Shown here: positions 47,980 through 57,529 of the stretch, in pieces
How the letters are laid out: every line of letters starts with the position of its first letter
Numbering within the stretch: the first letter of the stretch is position 1
DNA from: Micromonospora lupini str. Lupac 08
Lineage (GTDB): Bacteria > Actinomycetota > Actinomycetes > Mycobacteriales > Micromonosporaceae
Length of the DNA: 64,000 nucleotides
Assembly (NCBI RefSeq): GCF_000297395.2
Contig: NZ_HF570108.1
Location: 6,903,837 to 6,967,836 of the forward strand
Direction: 5' to 3'
Notes under the pieces: generated by a model
Database searches by the model: none
What the model was told of the DNA's origin: nothing
The model's input: only the letters and a program-made list of their open reading frames with translations
Program-made: the position numbers and the translations under genes

Positions 47980-49851
47980 TCAGCGGCAACCGCAGCCGGC
48001 CAGCGCGGCGGCGATGCGGTCCAGCGCCGGTTGGGCGGTGTCCGTCCCACCGGGCACCTTGTCGGTGAGCACCGCGAACGTGAGCAGCCGGCCGTCGGCC
48101 GTGGTGACCAGACCCGCGATGGCGTGCACCCCGGTCAGCGTGCCGGTCTTGGCGCGCACCGCGCCCGCCCCTGCGGCGGTGCCCGGGGTGCCCCGGTAAC
48201 GGTCGCCAAGCGTGCCGGACCAGCCGCCCACGGGCAGGCCGCCGAAGACGCCGGCCAGCTCCGGGTGGTCCGGGCTCGCGGCCAGCCGGATCAGGTCGGT
48301 GAGCAGGGACGGGCTGATCCGGTTGTTGCGCGACAGCCCGCTGCCGTCGGAGAGGGTGATCTCGTTGGCGGGCAGGCCCAGCTCCGCCACCTCGGCGTCC
48401 ATCGCGGCAGCGGCGCCGTCGAACGAGGCCTTCTGGCTGCGCGCCAGCGCCACCTGGCGGGCCAGCGCCTCGGCCAGCAGGTTGTCACTCTCGCTGATCA
48501 TGATGTCGACCAGCCGGATCATCGGCGGCGACTGCACCGCGCCCAACTCGGTGCCGGGAGGCGGGGTGCCGCCGGCGGCGGTCGCCAGGGCCGGCGCCGT
48601 CCCCCGCTTGACGGTGCTGGCCGGTACGCCGAGCAGCCGCGCGAACGACCGGCCGGCGGCGAGGTCCGGCTCGGCGACCCGCTCGGCGCCGCCGGCCTCG
48701 GCCCTCGGGTCCTTGCGCGCGCCGTCGGTCATCAGCGCGGTCACCGCGCCGCCGTACCCGCCGGTCGGAATGTCGTCGTCCCAGCCGGGGCCGTACACCG
48801 GGCCGGAGTAGATCGTGCCGTCGACGGTGACGCTGGTCGGGGCCGTGCCGCCGAGCGCGGTGCGCACCTGCGTGGCCAGGTCGTCCAGGCGTGCCGCCCC
48901 GGGGTAGTAACCCTTCTTGTCCACCGCGAGCGTGGGGTCGCCGCCACCGACGATCACCACCTCGCCGGGCTTGGCGCCGGCCACCGCCCGGGTGGGAATC
49001 CGATACCCGGGTCCACGGGCGGCCAGCACGGTCACCGCGGTCGCCAGCTTGGTCACGGAGGCGGGCACCGTTCCGTCGTCGGCCCCCTTGGCGAACAGCG
49101 TCTGCCCGGTGGTCACGTCCGCCACCGAGACGTTCACGCGGTCGCCCAGGGCGGGCACCCCGACCAACGGGTCGAGCGCGGCCCGTACGCCGTCGGGCGC
49201 GGGCAGCGGGGCGTTCTGGTCGGGCCCGTCGAGCACGTCCGCCGGGTCGGGTTCCGGCGTGGGGTCGGCGGCGGTCGGCGCGGACGCCGCGTCCTCGCCG
49301 AGCCAGCCGGCGACCGGGCCGGGTCGGGTCACCACGACGCCGACACCGGTCAGCACCAGCAGCACCACCACTGCCAGCACGGTCACCAGCCGCCCCCGGC
49401 GACGCGGCGGGGACGGCGCCAGCGTCGGCTCGGCGTCGGCAGACGCCGGCAGCGCGGAGATCGGCGGGCCCAGCGGCGGTACGCCGGTCGGAATGCGGAC
49501 AGTCGGGCCGTCACCGGACGGCGCGTCACCCCGGGCAGGGCTGGTCGGGGCGGCCCCGACGGGGGAGGGGCCGGCCGGGACGGGGTGGGTCGGGTGTGCG
49601 TCGCTCGGCGGGGCGCTGGTGGGACGGTCTGTGCCGAGGACCGGGAATCGGCCGCTGTTCGACCCGGCGGAAGGAGGCTCGGACGCGCTCCACGGCAGCG
49701 GCGGGGGCCGCTCGGGAACCGACTCCTCGGGCGCCCGGGGAAGGTGGGCGTCGGGCACCGGCACCCGCCCGGTGGCGCCGCCGGAACCGGATCGCCCGGT
49801 ACCACGCGCGGTGCCCCCGTCCGGGCGGTAGTGTGAATCTTCCCTCCCCAC
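47980..49851 (-). CDS. dacB: D-alanyl-D-alanine carboxypeptidase, PBP4 type (S13)
   Basis: DacB trims peptidoglycan stem peptides outside the membrane. A disordered Pro-rich cytoplasmic part of about 150 residues comes first, then one helix (LVTVLAVVVLLVLTGVGVVV). The penicillin-binding triad is SVTK (265-268), the S-x-N motif in ISESDNLLAEAL, and KTG in VRAKTGTLTGVHAIAG. At 623 residues it is longer than usual because of the N-terminus. GGAGGAGGG precedes GTG 49851. It diverges from ppa. Confidence 0.92.
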   Translation of the reverse strand: MGREDSHYRPDGGTARGTGRSGSGGATGRVPVPDAHLPRAPEESVPERPPPLPWSASEPPSAGSNSGRFPVLGTDRPTSAPPSDAHPTHPVPAGPSPVGAAPTSPARGDAPSGDGPTVRIPTGVPPLGPPISALPASADAEPTLAPSPPRRRGRLVTVLAVVVLLVLTGVGVVVTRPGPVAGWLGEDAASAPTAADPTPEPDPADVLDGPDQNAPLPAPDGVRAALDPLVGVPALGDRVNVSVADVTTGQTLFAKGADDGTVPASVTKLATAVTVLAARGPGYRIPTRAVAGAKPGEVVIVGGGDPTLAVDKKGYYPGAARLDDLATQVRTALGGTAPTSVTVDGTIYSGPVYGPGWDDDIPTGGYGGAVTALMTDGARKDPRAEAGGAERVAEPDLAAGRSFARLLGVPASTVKRGTAPALATAAGGTPPPGTELGAVQSPPMIRLVDIMISESDNLLAEALARQVALARSQKASFDGAAAAMDAEVAELGLPANEITLSDGSGLSRNNRISPSLLTDLIRLAASPDHPELAGVFGGLPVGGWSGTLGDRYRGTPGTAAGAGAVRAKTGTLTGVHAIAGLVTTADGRLLTFAVLTDKVPGGTDTAQPALDRIAAALAGCGCR

Positions 49852-50003
49852 GACCCCCTCCTCCCCCAGCGAAAATCGGCTTGGGTGACACTACTTCGGT
49901 CCGAAGACTATGCGGCGGCCGGAGTCGGCGGGTGGGCATTCACCTGTCCGGAGGGCCGCCAGTGGTTCCGTTAGCCAGCGTGGGCAGACGAGGGAGCGTG
50001 CAG

Positions 50004-50510
50004 ATGGATTTCGACGTGACGGTTGAGATCCCCAAAGGTCACCGGAACAAGTACGAGGTGGACCACAAGACCGGCCGGATCCGGCTGGACCGCACCCTGT
50101 TCACGTCCACCCAGTACCCGGCCGACTACGGGTTCATCGAGGAGACGCTGGGCGAGGACGGCGACCCGCTGGACGCGCTGGTGCTCGTCCCCGAACCGAC
50201 CTTCCCGGGCTGCCTCATCCGCTGCCGGACCATCGGCATGTTCCGGATGACGGACGAGAAGGGCGGCGACGACAAGGTCCTCTGCGTGCCCTACGAGGAC
50301 CCCCGCCAGGAGCACCTGCGCGACATCCACCACCTGGGCGAGTTCGACCGCCTGGAGATCCAGCACTTCTTCGAGGTGTACAAGGACCTGGAGCCCGGCA
50401 AGTCGGTCGAGGGCGCGACCTGGGTCGGCCGCACCGAGGCCGAGGCCGAGATCCGGGCCTCCTACCAGCGGGCCCGCGACGCCGAGGCGCGCGGCGAGTC
50501 CACCCACTGA
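50004..50510 (+). CDS. ppa: Inorganic pyrophosphatase, family I
   Basis: Ppa hydrolyses pyrophosphate from biosynthesis. The 168 residues carry the family pattern: VEIPKGHRNKYEVDH, the metal site DYGFIEETLGEDGDPLDALV with the Asp residues of DGDPLD, and VPYEDPRQEHL. ATG 50004 follows GAGGGAGCGTG. The divergent gap to dacB (49852-50003) holds a small palindrome CTTCGG-T-CCGAAG at 49894-49906. Confidence 0.96.
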   Translation: MDFDVTVEIPKGHRNKYEVDHKTGRIRLDRTLFTSTQYPADYGFIEETLGEDGDPLDALVLVPEPTFPGCLIRCRTIGMFRMTDEKGGDDKVLCVPYEDPRQEHLRDIHHLGEFDRLEIQHFFEVYKDLEPGKSVEGATWVGRTEAEAEIRASYQRARDAEARGESTH

Positions 50511-50541
50511 GGTACGACCACCGGCCGGGCCCGGGAGCCGC

Positions 50542-51945
50542 TCAACCGAGCAGCCCCCGGGCCCGGTCGTACAGGTCGAGCACCGCGCAGGCGACCGGCA
50601 CCACGGCGACCACCAGGGCCGTGTCGGTGAGGTCCGCGACCCTACCGAGGTACGGCGACACCGCCCGCCGGGCGTACCCGGTGCCGGCGGCCACGGTCAC
50701 CAGACCCAGAGCCGCCCCGCCGAGGACCAGCGCCAGTCGGCCGGTGTCGTCGGCCCGGTCGATGAGCACCGCACCCAGCACCGCGTAGCCGGCCAGCGCG
50801 GCGAGCACCGTCGGCAGCCGGTGCCGCAGTGCCACGAACAGCCGCGACCGCAGCAGCAGCACGGCCGAGACCACCGCCACCAGCACCGGGCCGGCCGTCC
50901 CGCCGGCCATGCCGAGGACGACCGCAGCGCCCACCGCCAGCACGGCGTGCCCGAGCAGCATCCCGGTCAGCACCTCCTCGGTGCGTGTGACGGCCGCGTG
51001 CACACGGCCCCGGTCCGGCAGGTCCCGGGGACGCTCCGGCTCGGCGTCCGACGCGGTCGCCGGAAGGGTGATCGGCGGCAGCGGCAGCTTGCCCAGCCGG
51101 ATGGCCAGCAGCGGAATCGCCCCGACGGCGAAGACCAGCGCGCTGAGCAGCACCGCCGCCGTGCCCGCGGGGGTCAGCAGGAGCGCGCCGAGCGCCGCGC
51201 CGGCGCCGAGCAGACCGACCGTGACGCCGGCCACGAAGACCCGCAGCCGGCTGGCCACCCCGAGCAGACCGACGAGCGCCACCAGCAGCAACGCCACCGA
51301 GCCGGTCAGCAGTTCGGGCGCGCCGACCCAGCGCACCGGCCCGAACGGGCCGACCGGATCACCGGAGCCGATCGCCAGGGCGCCGGCCACGAAGGCGTAC
51401 GGCATCGCGTAGCCGCCGAGCGTCGCCCCGGCGGCACCGTCGCCGTTGGCCCGGGAGGCGACGGCACCGGCCACGGTGAGCAGCAGCGCCACCACCGCCG
51501 CCGCGAACCAGCCGCTGCGCAGCGTCGGACCGCCGGCGAGCAGGGCGAGCAGCCCGACGGCGAGCGGCACGGCGGCACCGGCCAGACCGGCGACCCGGGT
51601 GGCGGCGGGTGACCAGGCGCCACCCCGTCGGCGGGCGCCGTCGGCGATCGCCTCCACCACGTCGTCGTACTCCAACTCGGGCCAGTGGGCGCGGGCCGGC
51701 ACCAGGTGCAGCACCTCACCGTCGCGGACCCCCTGCGGCAGCAGCGCCTGCGCCGTCGCCAGCAGCGCCCCGTCGGTACGGCGCAGCACCCAGCCGCCGT
51801 GCCGCTCGCCGTCGTCGGCCAGGCCCTCACCTGCGTGTCGGAGCACGTCGGGCAGCAACTCGGCCAGGGGCACCTGCTCCGGCAGTGCGACGTCGACCCG
51901 CCGCTGCGGCGCGCTGATGGTGACGCGGGCCAGGCCGGTTGTCAT
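50542..51945 (-). CDS. eccD: EccD-like type VII secretion membrane protein
   Basis: EccD forms the membrane vestibule of ESX systems. The 467-residue protein begins with a ubiquitin-like (YukD) domain of about 95 residues (TGLARVTISAPQRRVDVALP), then eleven or so membrane helices separated by one long polar loop with DSEPERPRDLPDRGRVH-like residues (ASDAEPERPRDLPDRGRVHA). ATG 51945 has GGAG eight bases upstream. It is divergent from eccC with a 101-base gap that holds their promoters. Confidence 0.85.
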   Translation of the reverse strand: MTTGLARVTISAPQRRVDVALPEQVPLAELLPDVLRHAGEGLADDGERHGGWVLRRTDGALLATAQALLPQGVRDGEVLHLVPARAHWPELEYDDVVEAIADGARRRGGAWSPAATRVAGLAGAAVPLAVGLLALLAGGPTLRSGWFAAAVVALLLTVAGAVASRANGDGAAGATLGGYAMPYAFVAGALAIGSGDPVGPFGPVRWVGAPELLTGSVALLLVALVGLLGVASRLRVFVAGVTVGLLGAGAALGALLLTPAGTAAVLLSALVFAVGAIPLLAIRLGKLPLPPITLPATASDAEPERPRDLPDRGRVHAAVTRTEEVLTGMLLGHAVLAVGAAVVLGMAGGTAGPVLVAVVSAVLLLRSRLFVALRHRLPTVLAALAGYAVLGAVLIDRADDTGRLALVLGGAALGLVTVAAGTGYARRAVSPYLGRVADLTDTALVVAVVPVACAVLDLYDRARGLLG

Positions 51946-52046
51946 CGAGGGATCTCCATATCGAGGGGGATCGGAGGCTGCGGGGACGACAGGACTTTAC
52001 CTACGATGAGCCAGGCTCGGGTTACCCAGCGCTGTCAGGAGGCCGA

Positions 52047-55000
52047 GTGTCCACAGTCGTCATCAAGCGCCCGCCACGTCGTCCGGCGCCGGAGATCCCC
52101 GTTGGCGAGCTGCCCGTCGAGGCGCCGCCGGAGATCCCCGCGGTGACCGGTGGCCGGTGGCAGCAGATGCTGATGGTGCTGCCCATGCTCGGCGGCACGG
52201 TGGCGATGGCGATGATGTTCGGGCGGGGCGGCGGCGCCTACTCGTACGTGGTGGGCGGGATGTTCGGGCTCTCGTCGCTGGCCATGCTTGTCACCTCGTG
52301 GGGCAGCGCCTCGGGCACCCCGAAGAAGTCGGAGATGATGGCTGCCCGCCGGGAGTACCTGCGCCACCTGGCCACGCTGCGCCGCCGGGTCCGACAGACC
52401 GCCGGGCAGCAGCGGGCGGGGCTCTACTACCGACACCCCGACCCGGCTCGGTTGTGGTCGACCGTGGACAGCCGCCGGGTCTGGGAACGCCGTCCCGCCG
52501 ACCCGGACTTCGCTGTGGTACGCGTCGCCGTCGGGCCGCAGACCCTGGCCACTCCGCTCGTCGGACCGGTCACCCGGCCGCTCGAGGAGCTGGAGCCGAT
52601 GACCGCCGGCGCGCTGCGCCGCTTCCTGGACGCGTACTCCGTGGTGCCCGAGCTGCCGGTGGCCCTGTCGCTGCGCAGCTTCGCCCGGGTGCACGTCCGG
52701 AGCGCCGCCGGCGGCGGCCCGGCCGGCGGCGGCCCGGCCGGCGGTGGCCCGCCCACCGGCGACCCGGCCGCCCAGGCCCTGGCCCGGGCGGTGCTGACCC
52801 AGCTGGCCGTGTTCCACGCCCCCGACGAGCTGCTGATCGCGGTCTGCGCCGGCCCGGAACGCCGGGCCGAGTGGGAGTGGGTGAAGTGGCTCCCCCACGC
52901 GCACCATCCCTCTCGTACGGATGCGCTCGGGCCGGTGCGGCTGGTGACGTCGTCGGCCGCGGAGCTGGAACGGCTGCTCGGTGACGTGCTGGCCAGCCGG
53001 TCCCGGTTCAGCCCGGCCGGACCGGCCACCGACGGCCCGCACGTGGTGGTGGTCCTCGACGGCGGTGACCTGACCGGTGCCACCGACCTGACCGGCGACG
53101 GCGGGATCGACGCGGTGACCGTGCTGGACCTGGACACTCCGCCGCCCCGCCTGCTCGACAGGTACGCGCTGCTGCTGGAGCTGCGCGGCCGGCGGCTGCA
53201 CTCGTTCTCGGCGGAGGGGCACGCGGAGGTGGGCAGCGCCGACCACCTCGACCTCGCCGACGCCGAGGCGGTCGCCCGGCGGTTGGCGCCGCTGCGGCTG
53301 GCCGGCGCGGCCCGCGGCCCCGACTCCCCACTCCAGGTCGAGCTGGGCCTGCCGGAGCTGCTCGGCCTCGGCGATCCGGAGAGCTTCACCGCCGAGCAGG
53401 GCTGGGCGCCGCGCTCGGCCCGGGACCGGCTGCGGGTGCCGATCGGGGTGGGTGTCGACGGCGGTGCCATCGAGCTGGACCTGAAGGAGTCCGCCCAGGA
53501 CGGGATGGGCCCGCACGGCCTGCTCATCGGGGCCACCGGCTCCGGCAAGTCCGAGCTGCTCCGTACGCTGGTGCTCGGGTTGGCGGCGACGCACAGCTCC
53601 GAGCAGCTCAACTTCGTCCTGGTCGACTTCAAGGGCGGCGCCACCTTCGCGTCGTTCGACCGGCTGCCGCACACCGCCGCCGTGATCACCAACCTGGCCG
53701 ACGCGCTGCCCCTGGTCGACCGGATGGTCGACGCGATCAACGGGGAGCTGGTCCGCCGCCAGGAGCTGCTGCGCCGCGCCGGCAACTTCGCAGGCGTGCG
53801 CGACTACGAGCGGGCGCGCGCGGCCGGCAGCCCACTCGCCCCGCTGCCGTCGCTGCTGCTGATCTGCGACGAGTTCTCCGAACTGCTCTCCGCCAAGCCC
53901 GACTTCATCGACCTGTTCGTGCAGATCGGCCGGCTGGGCCGGTCGCTCGGGGTGCACCTGCTGCTCGCCAGCCAGCGCCTGGAGGAGGGCCGGCTGCGCG
54001 GGCTCGACACCCACCTGTCGTACCGGATCGGGTTGCGCACCTTCTCCGCGCTGGAGTCCCGGACGGTGCTCGGTGTGCCGGACGCGCACGAGCTGCCCCG
54101 CTCGCCGGGCCACGGCTACCTGCGCGCCGGCACCGATCCGCTGGCCCGGTTCAAGGCCGCGTACGTCTCCGGCGCGGTGCGTCGCCGTGCCGCGACGGCG
54201 GTTGACGCGGCCGGCGGCGTCCGCCTGCTCACGTTCACCACCCACGCCGTGCCACTGCCCGAGCCGCCCACCCCTGCCCTGCCCATGGTGGCCGAGGACG
54301 AGAGCGACCGGGAGACCCTGCTCGACCTGCTTGTCGACCGGCTCGTCGGGCAGGGCCCGCCCGCCCACCAGGTGTGGCTTCCGCCGCTCGGTGAGCCACC
54401 GGCCCTGGACGAGCTGTTGGGCCCCGTCGAGGTGGATCCGGCGCGCGGGCTCAGCGTGGGCAACCCCGAGCTGCACGGCGCGCTGGGGGTGCCGGTGGCA
54501 GTGGTGGACCGGCCGTTGGAGCAGCGCCGGGACCTGCTCTGGCTGACCCTGGACGGCGCGGCCGGGCACGTCGCGGTGGTCGGTGCGCCGCAGAGCGGCA
54601 AGTCCACCGCGCTCCGCACGCTGATCTGCGCGTTGGCGCTCACCCACACCCCGGCCGAGGCGCAGGTCTACTGTCTCGACTTCGGCGGCGGTGGCCTCGC
54701 GGCGCTGCGCGACCTGCCGCACGTGGGCGGGGTGGCCGGCCGCGCCGATCCGACCGCCGTGCGGCGCACGGTCGGCGAGATGACGACGCTGCTCGCCGAG
54801 CGGGAGCGCCGATTCGCCGAGCTGGGCGTGGAGTCGATGGCCGCGTACCGGCAGCGTCGTGCCGCGGCGGGACCGACCAGCCAGCCGGGCGCCGACCCGT
54901 TCGGCGACGTCTTCCTGGTGATCGACGGCTGGAGCACCGTCCGTGGCGAGTACGACGACCTGGAACCGTTGGTCACCGACCTGGCCACCCGGGGCCTGTC

Positions 55001-56036
55001 GTACGGGCTGCACGTGGTCGCCACGGCGCTGCGCTGGCTGGACTTCCGCCCGGCGATCCGGGACCTGTTCGGCTCCCGGCTGGAGCTGCGCCTCGGCGAC
55101 CCGTCCGACTCCCTGGTGGCCCGGCGGGCGGCGGCGAACGTGCCGGAGCGCCCCGGCCGGGGGGTGACGGCGGAGAGTCTGCACTTCCTCACCGCGCTTC
55201 CGCAGCTCGCCGCCCCGAACGCGGGCACCGCCGACCTCGTCAGACGGATCGCCGACAGCTGGACCGGCCCGGTGGCGCCCCGGGTCCGGCTCCTCCCGCC
55301 GGTGCTGCCGTACGCCGATCTGGATCTCGCCGCGACGACCGGGCTGCGGCTGCCGATCGGAATCGCCGAGGCGGACCTGCGGCCGGTGCTGCTCGACTTC
55401 GCGAGCGAGCCGCACTTCGTGGTCTTCGGGGACGCGGAGTGCGGCAAGTCGACGTTCCTGCGGGCCCTGGCCACCTCGATCACCACCCGGTTCACGCCGG
55501 AGGAGGCCCGGGTGATCCTGGTCGACTACCGGCGCAGCCTGCTCGGCGCCATCGAGACGCCACACCTCATCGGGTACGGCACCGCCGCCGCGCACACCGC
55601 CGACCTGGTCGAGTCGGCCGCCGGATACCTGGAGCGACGGGCCCCCGGGCCGGAGGTCACTCCGCAGCAGTTGCGGGACCGCTCCTGGTGGTCGGGGCCG
55701 GAGCTGTTCGTGCTCGTCGACGACTACGACCTGGTGGCGGCGGGGCCGGCGAACCCGTTGCGGGCGTTGGAGGAGCATCTGCCGCACGCCCGCGACGTCG
55801 GGCTGCACCTGGTGCTGGTCCGCCGTTCCGGAGGCGCGGGACGGGCACAGTACGAGCCGATCGTGCAGCGGCTGCGGGAGCTCTCCACCGCCGGGTTGGT
55901 GATGGCGGGCAGCCCGGAGGAGGGCGCGCTCGTCGGCCCGGTGCGACCCGGGCCGCTGCCGGCGGGCCGTGGCCGGCTGGTCACCCGGCGCGAGGGCGTA
56001 CGCCTCGTTCAGCTCGCACACCTGCCGCCACCATGA
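52047..56036 (+). CDS. eccC: EccC, FtsK-like motor ATPase of type VII secretion
   Basis: EccC drives ESX export and recognises substrates. The 1329-residue protein has two helices near the start (MLMVLPMLGGTVAMAMMFG, YSYVVGGMFGLSSLAMLVTS) and three FtsK domains with intact loops: GATGSGKS (495-502), GAPQSGKS (846-853) and GDAECGKS (1128-1135). Walker B segments are LLICDEFSELLS, VFLVIDGWS and LFVLVDDYD. The fused EccCa-EccCb form fits actinobacteria. A small GGG-PA repeat (near 52711-52755) is unstable-looking. GTG 52047 follows AGGAGG by four bases. Confidence 0.94.
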   Translation: MSTVVIKRPPRRPAPEIPVGELPVEAPPEIPAVTGGRWQQMLMVLPMLGGTVAMAMMFGRGGGAYSYVVGGMFGLSSLAMLVTSWGSASGTPKKSEMMAARREYLRHLATLRRRVRQTAGQQRAGLYYRHPDPARLWSTVDSRRVWERRPADPDFAVVRVAVGPQTLATPLVGPVTRPLEELEPMTAGALRRFLDAYSVVPELPVALSLRSFARVHVRSAAGGGPAGGGPAGGGPPTGDPAAQALARAVLTQLAVFHAPDELLIAVCAGPERRAEWEWVKWLPHAHHPSRTDALGPVRLVTSSAAELERLLGDVLASRSRFSPAGPATDGPHVVVVLDGGDLTGATDLTGDGGIDAVTVLDLDTPPPRLLDRYALLLELRGRRLHSFSAEGHAEVGSADHLDLADAEAVARRLAPLRLAGAARGPDSPLQVELGLPELLGLGDPESFTAEQGWAPRSARDRLRVPIGVGVDGGAIELDLKESAQDGMGPHGLLIGATGSGKSELLRTLVLGLAATHSSEQLNFVLVDFKGGATFASFDRLPHTAAVITNLADALPLVDRMVDAINGELVRRQELLRRAGNFAGVRDYERARAAGSPLAPLPSLLLICDEFSELLSAKPDFIDLFVQIGRLGRSLGVHLLLASQRLEEGRLRGLDTHLSYRIGLRTFSALESRTVLGVPDAHELPRSPGHGYLRAGTDPLARFKAAYVSGAVRRRAATAVDAAGGVRLLTFTTHAVPLPEPPTPALPMVAEDESDRETLLDLLVDRLVGQGPPAHQVWLPPLGEPPALDELLGPVEVDPARGLSVGNPELHGALGVPVAVVDRPLEQRRDLLWLTLDGAAGHVAVVGAPQSGKSTALRTLICALALTHTPAEAQVYCLDFGGGGLAALRDLPHVGGVAGRADPTAVRRTVGEMTTLLAERERRFAELGVESMAAYRQRRAAAGPTSQPGADPFGDVFLVIDGWSTVRGEYDDLEPLVTDLATRGLSYGLHVVATALRWLDFRPAIRDLFGSRLELRLGDPSDSLVARRAAANVPERPGRGVTAESLHFLTALPQLAAPNAGTADLVRRIADSWTGPVAPRVRLLPPVLPYADLDLAATTGLRLPIGIAEADLRPVLLDFASEPHFVVFGDAECGKSTFLRALATSITTRFTPEEARVILVDYRRSLLGAIETPHLIGYGTAAAHTADLVESAAGYLERRAPGPEVTPQQLRDRSWWSGPELFVLVDDYDLVAAGPANPLRALEEHLPHARDVGLHLVLVRRSGGAGRAQYEPIVQRLRELSTAGLVMAGSPEEGALVGPVRPGPLPAGRGRLVTRREGVRLVQLAHLPPP

Positions 56037-56110
56037 CCTGTCTTCGCGGTTCCTCCCGTGACGGGTGGGGAAACCGGTAATCTCCGATCGTCGTGGTTCC
56101 GTCGTGATGA

Positions 56111-57442
56111 ATGGCTGAGGATGTGACAGGGGTTCGGCACAGCGGTCCGGCAGTGGCCCGACGGGCCGGCCGGGCGCTGCTCGGTGCGGCGGCGATGCTC
56201 GCCGTCGCGGTGCCGACCGCCGCACCCGTCGCCGTGCCCAGCAGCGGCGGGCAACTCGCGGGCGCGCCGGTGGCGTTCGCCCCCGGTGACAGCGTCGCCC
56301 GCACCGACCAGGTCCGTGACGAGCAGTGGCAGCTCGACGAGCTGCGGGCCGACACGGCCTGGCGCAGCTCGACCGGCCGGGGCGTGACAGTCGCGGTGGT
56401 CGACTCCGGTGTGGACGCCAACCATCCCGACCTGGCCGGCCAGGTGCTGCCCGGCCTCGACCTGGTCGGGCCCGCCGGCGGCGCCGGTCCGGATCCGGTC
56501 GGCCACGGCACCACTGTCGCCGGCCTGATCGCCGGGCGCAGGGACGACAAGCGGGGCGTGGTCGGCCTGGCACCGGATTCCCGGATCCTTCCGGTCCGCG
56601 TGCTGGACGAGCGCAACAAGTACGACGACGCCCTGATCGTCGCGAAGGGCGTCCGCTGGGCTGTCGACAACGGCGCCCGGGTGATCAACCTGTCGCTTGG
56701 CGGCAGTGGTGACAGCCCGGCCCTGGCCGCCGCTCTGGACTACGCGTTCGCCCGGGACGTGGTGGTCGTCGCCTGCACCGGCAACCTGGCCACCTCGCCC
56801 GACTCCAAGGTCTGGTACCCGGCTCGTGAGCCGGGCGTGATCGCGGTCTCCGGGCTGGAGCGCAGCAGCGACAACCTGTGGTCGGGGTCGATCACCGGCC
56901 GGGCGACAGTGCTCACCGCCCCCGCCACCGGCCTGGTCGGCGCCCGCCCGGCCGACGGGTACTGGCGGGTGCAGGGCACCAGCTTCGCCGCGCCGTTGGT
57001 GGCCGCCACCGCCGCGCTGGTCCGGTCCCGCTACCCGGACATGCCCGCCGGCGAGGTGGTCAACCGGCTGCTGGCCACCGCCCGTGACATCGGCCCGACC
57101 GGCCGGGACGACCGCTTCGGGTACGGGGTGGTGGACCCGGTGGCGGCGCTGACCGCGGACGTTCCTCCGGTCACCGCCAATCCGCTGGACGACCTGACCT
57201 CGCCGGGCGTGGCCGGTTTCGGCCCCGCTCCCGGTTCCGGTGACAACGACCCGGTCAGCGGCGCCGGCAGCGACCCGCTCGGTTTCACCGCTCCACGACA
57301 GCAGACGGGGTGGACGGCCCGGGCGGCGGGCGTCCCGGACGAATCCGCGCCGGAGCAACTGTGGACCGGGGTCGTGCTCTTCGCCGCCCTGGTGACCGGC
57401 GCGGCGTTGATGGTGCGCCGGTTCCGCCAGCGCCCCCGCTGA
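56111..57442 (+). CDS. mycP: Mycosin, subtilisin-like protease of type VII secretion
   Basis: MycP is an extracytoplasmic protease that stabilises ESX complexes. The 443-residue protein has a signal helix (RALLGAAAMLAVAVPTAAPV), the catalytic triad Asp98 (VVDSGVDANHPDL), His132 (GHGTTVAGLIAG) and Ser291 (GTSFAAPLVAATAAL), and a C-terminal anchor (TGVVLFAALVTGAALMV) with basic tail RRFRQRPR. The short N-terminal extension before the catalytic part is typical. It follows eccC by 74 bases on the same strand. Confidence 0.92.
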   Translation: MAEDVTGVRHSGPAVARRAGRALLGAAAMLAVAVPTAAPVAVPSSGGQLAGAPVAFAPGDSVARTDQVRDEQWQLDELRADTAWRSSTGRGVTVAVVDSGVDANHPDLAGQVLPGLDLVGPAGGAGPDPVGHGTTVAGLIAGRRDDKRGVVGLAPDSRILPVRVLDERNKYDDALIVAKGVRWAVDNGARVINLSLGGSGDSPALAAALDYAFARDVVVVACTGNLATSPDSKVWYPAREPGVIAVSGLERSSDNLWSGSITGRATVLTAPATGLVGARPADGYWRVQGTSFAAPLVAATAALVRSRYPDMPAGEVVNRLLATARDIGPTGRDDRFGYGVVDPVAALTADVPPVTANPLDDLTSPGVAGFGPAPGSGDNDPVSGAGSDPLGFTAPRQQTGWTARAAGVPDESAPEQLWTGVVLFAALVTGAALMVRRFRQRPR

Positions 57443-57529
57443 GCGCGCGGCGGCCACTACGGCCCGCGCCGCAGCGCACACCTCCGGCGGCAGGCCTGAT
57501 TGCCCGGTGGGTGGGGTAGAACCGTTCGC

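Noticed and set aside
52035..56573. A 1512-codon minus-strand frame opposite eccC
   Set aside because: eccC has three ATPase domains on the plus strand; the opposite frame is a Gln/Gly/Arg/Val-rich shadow.
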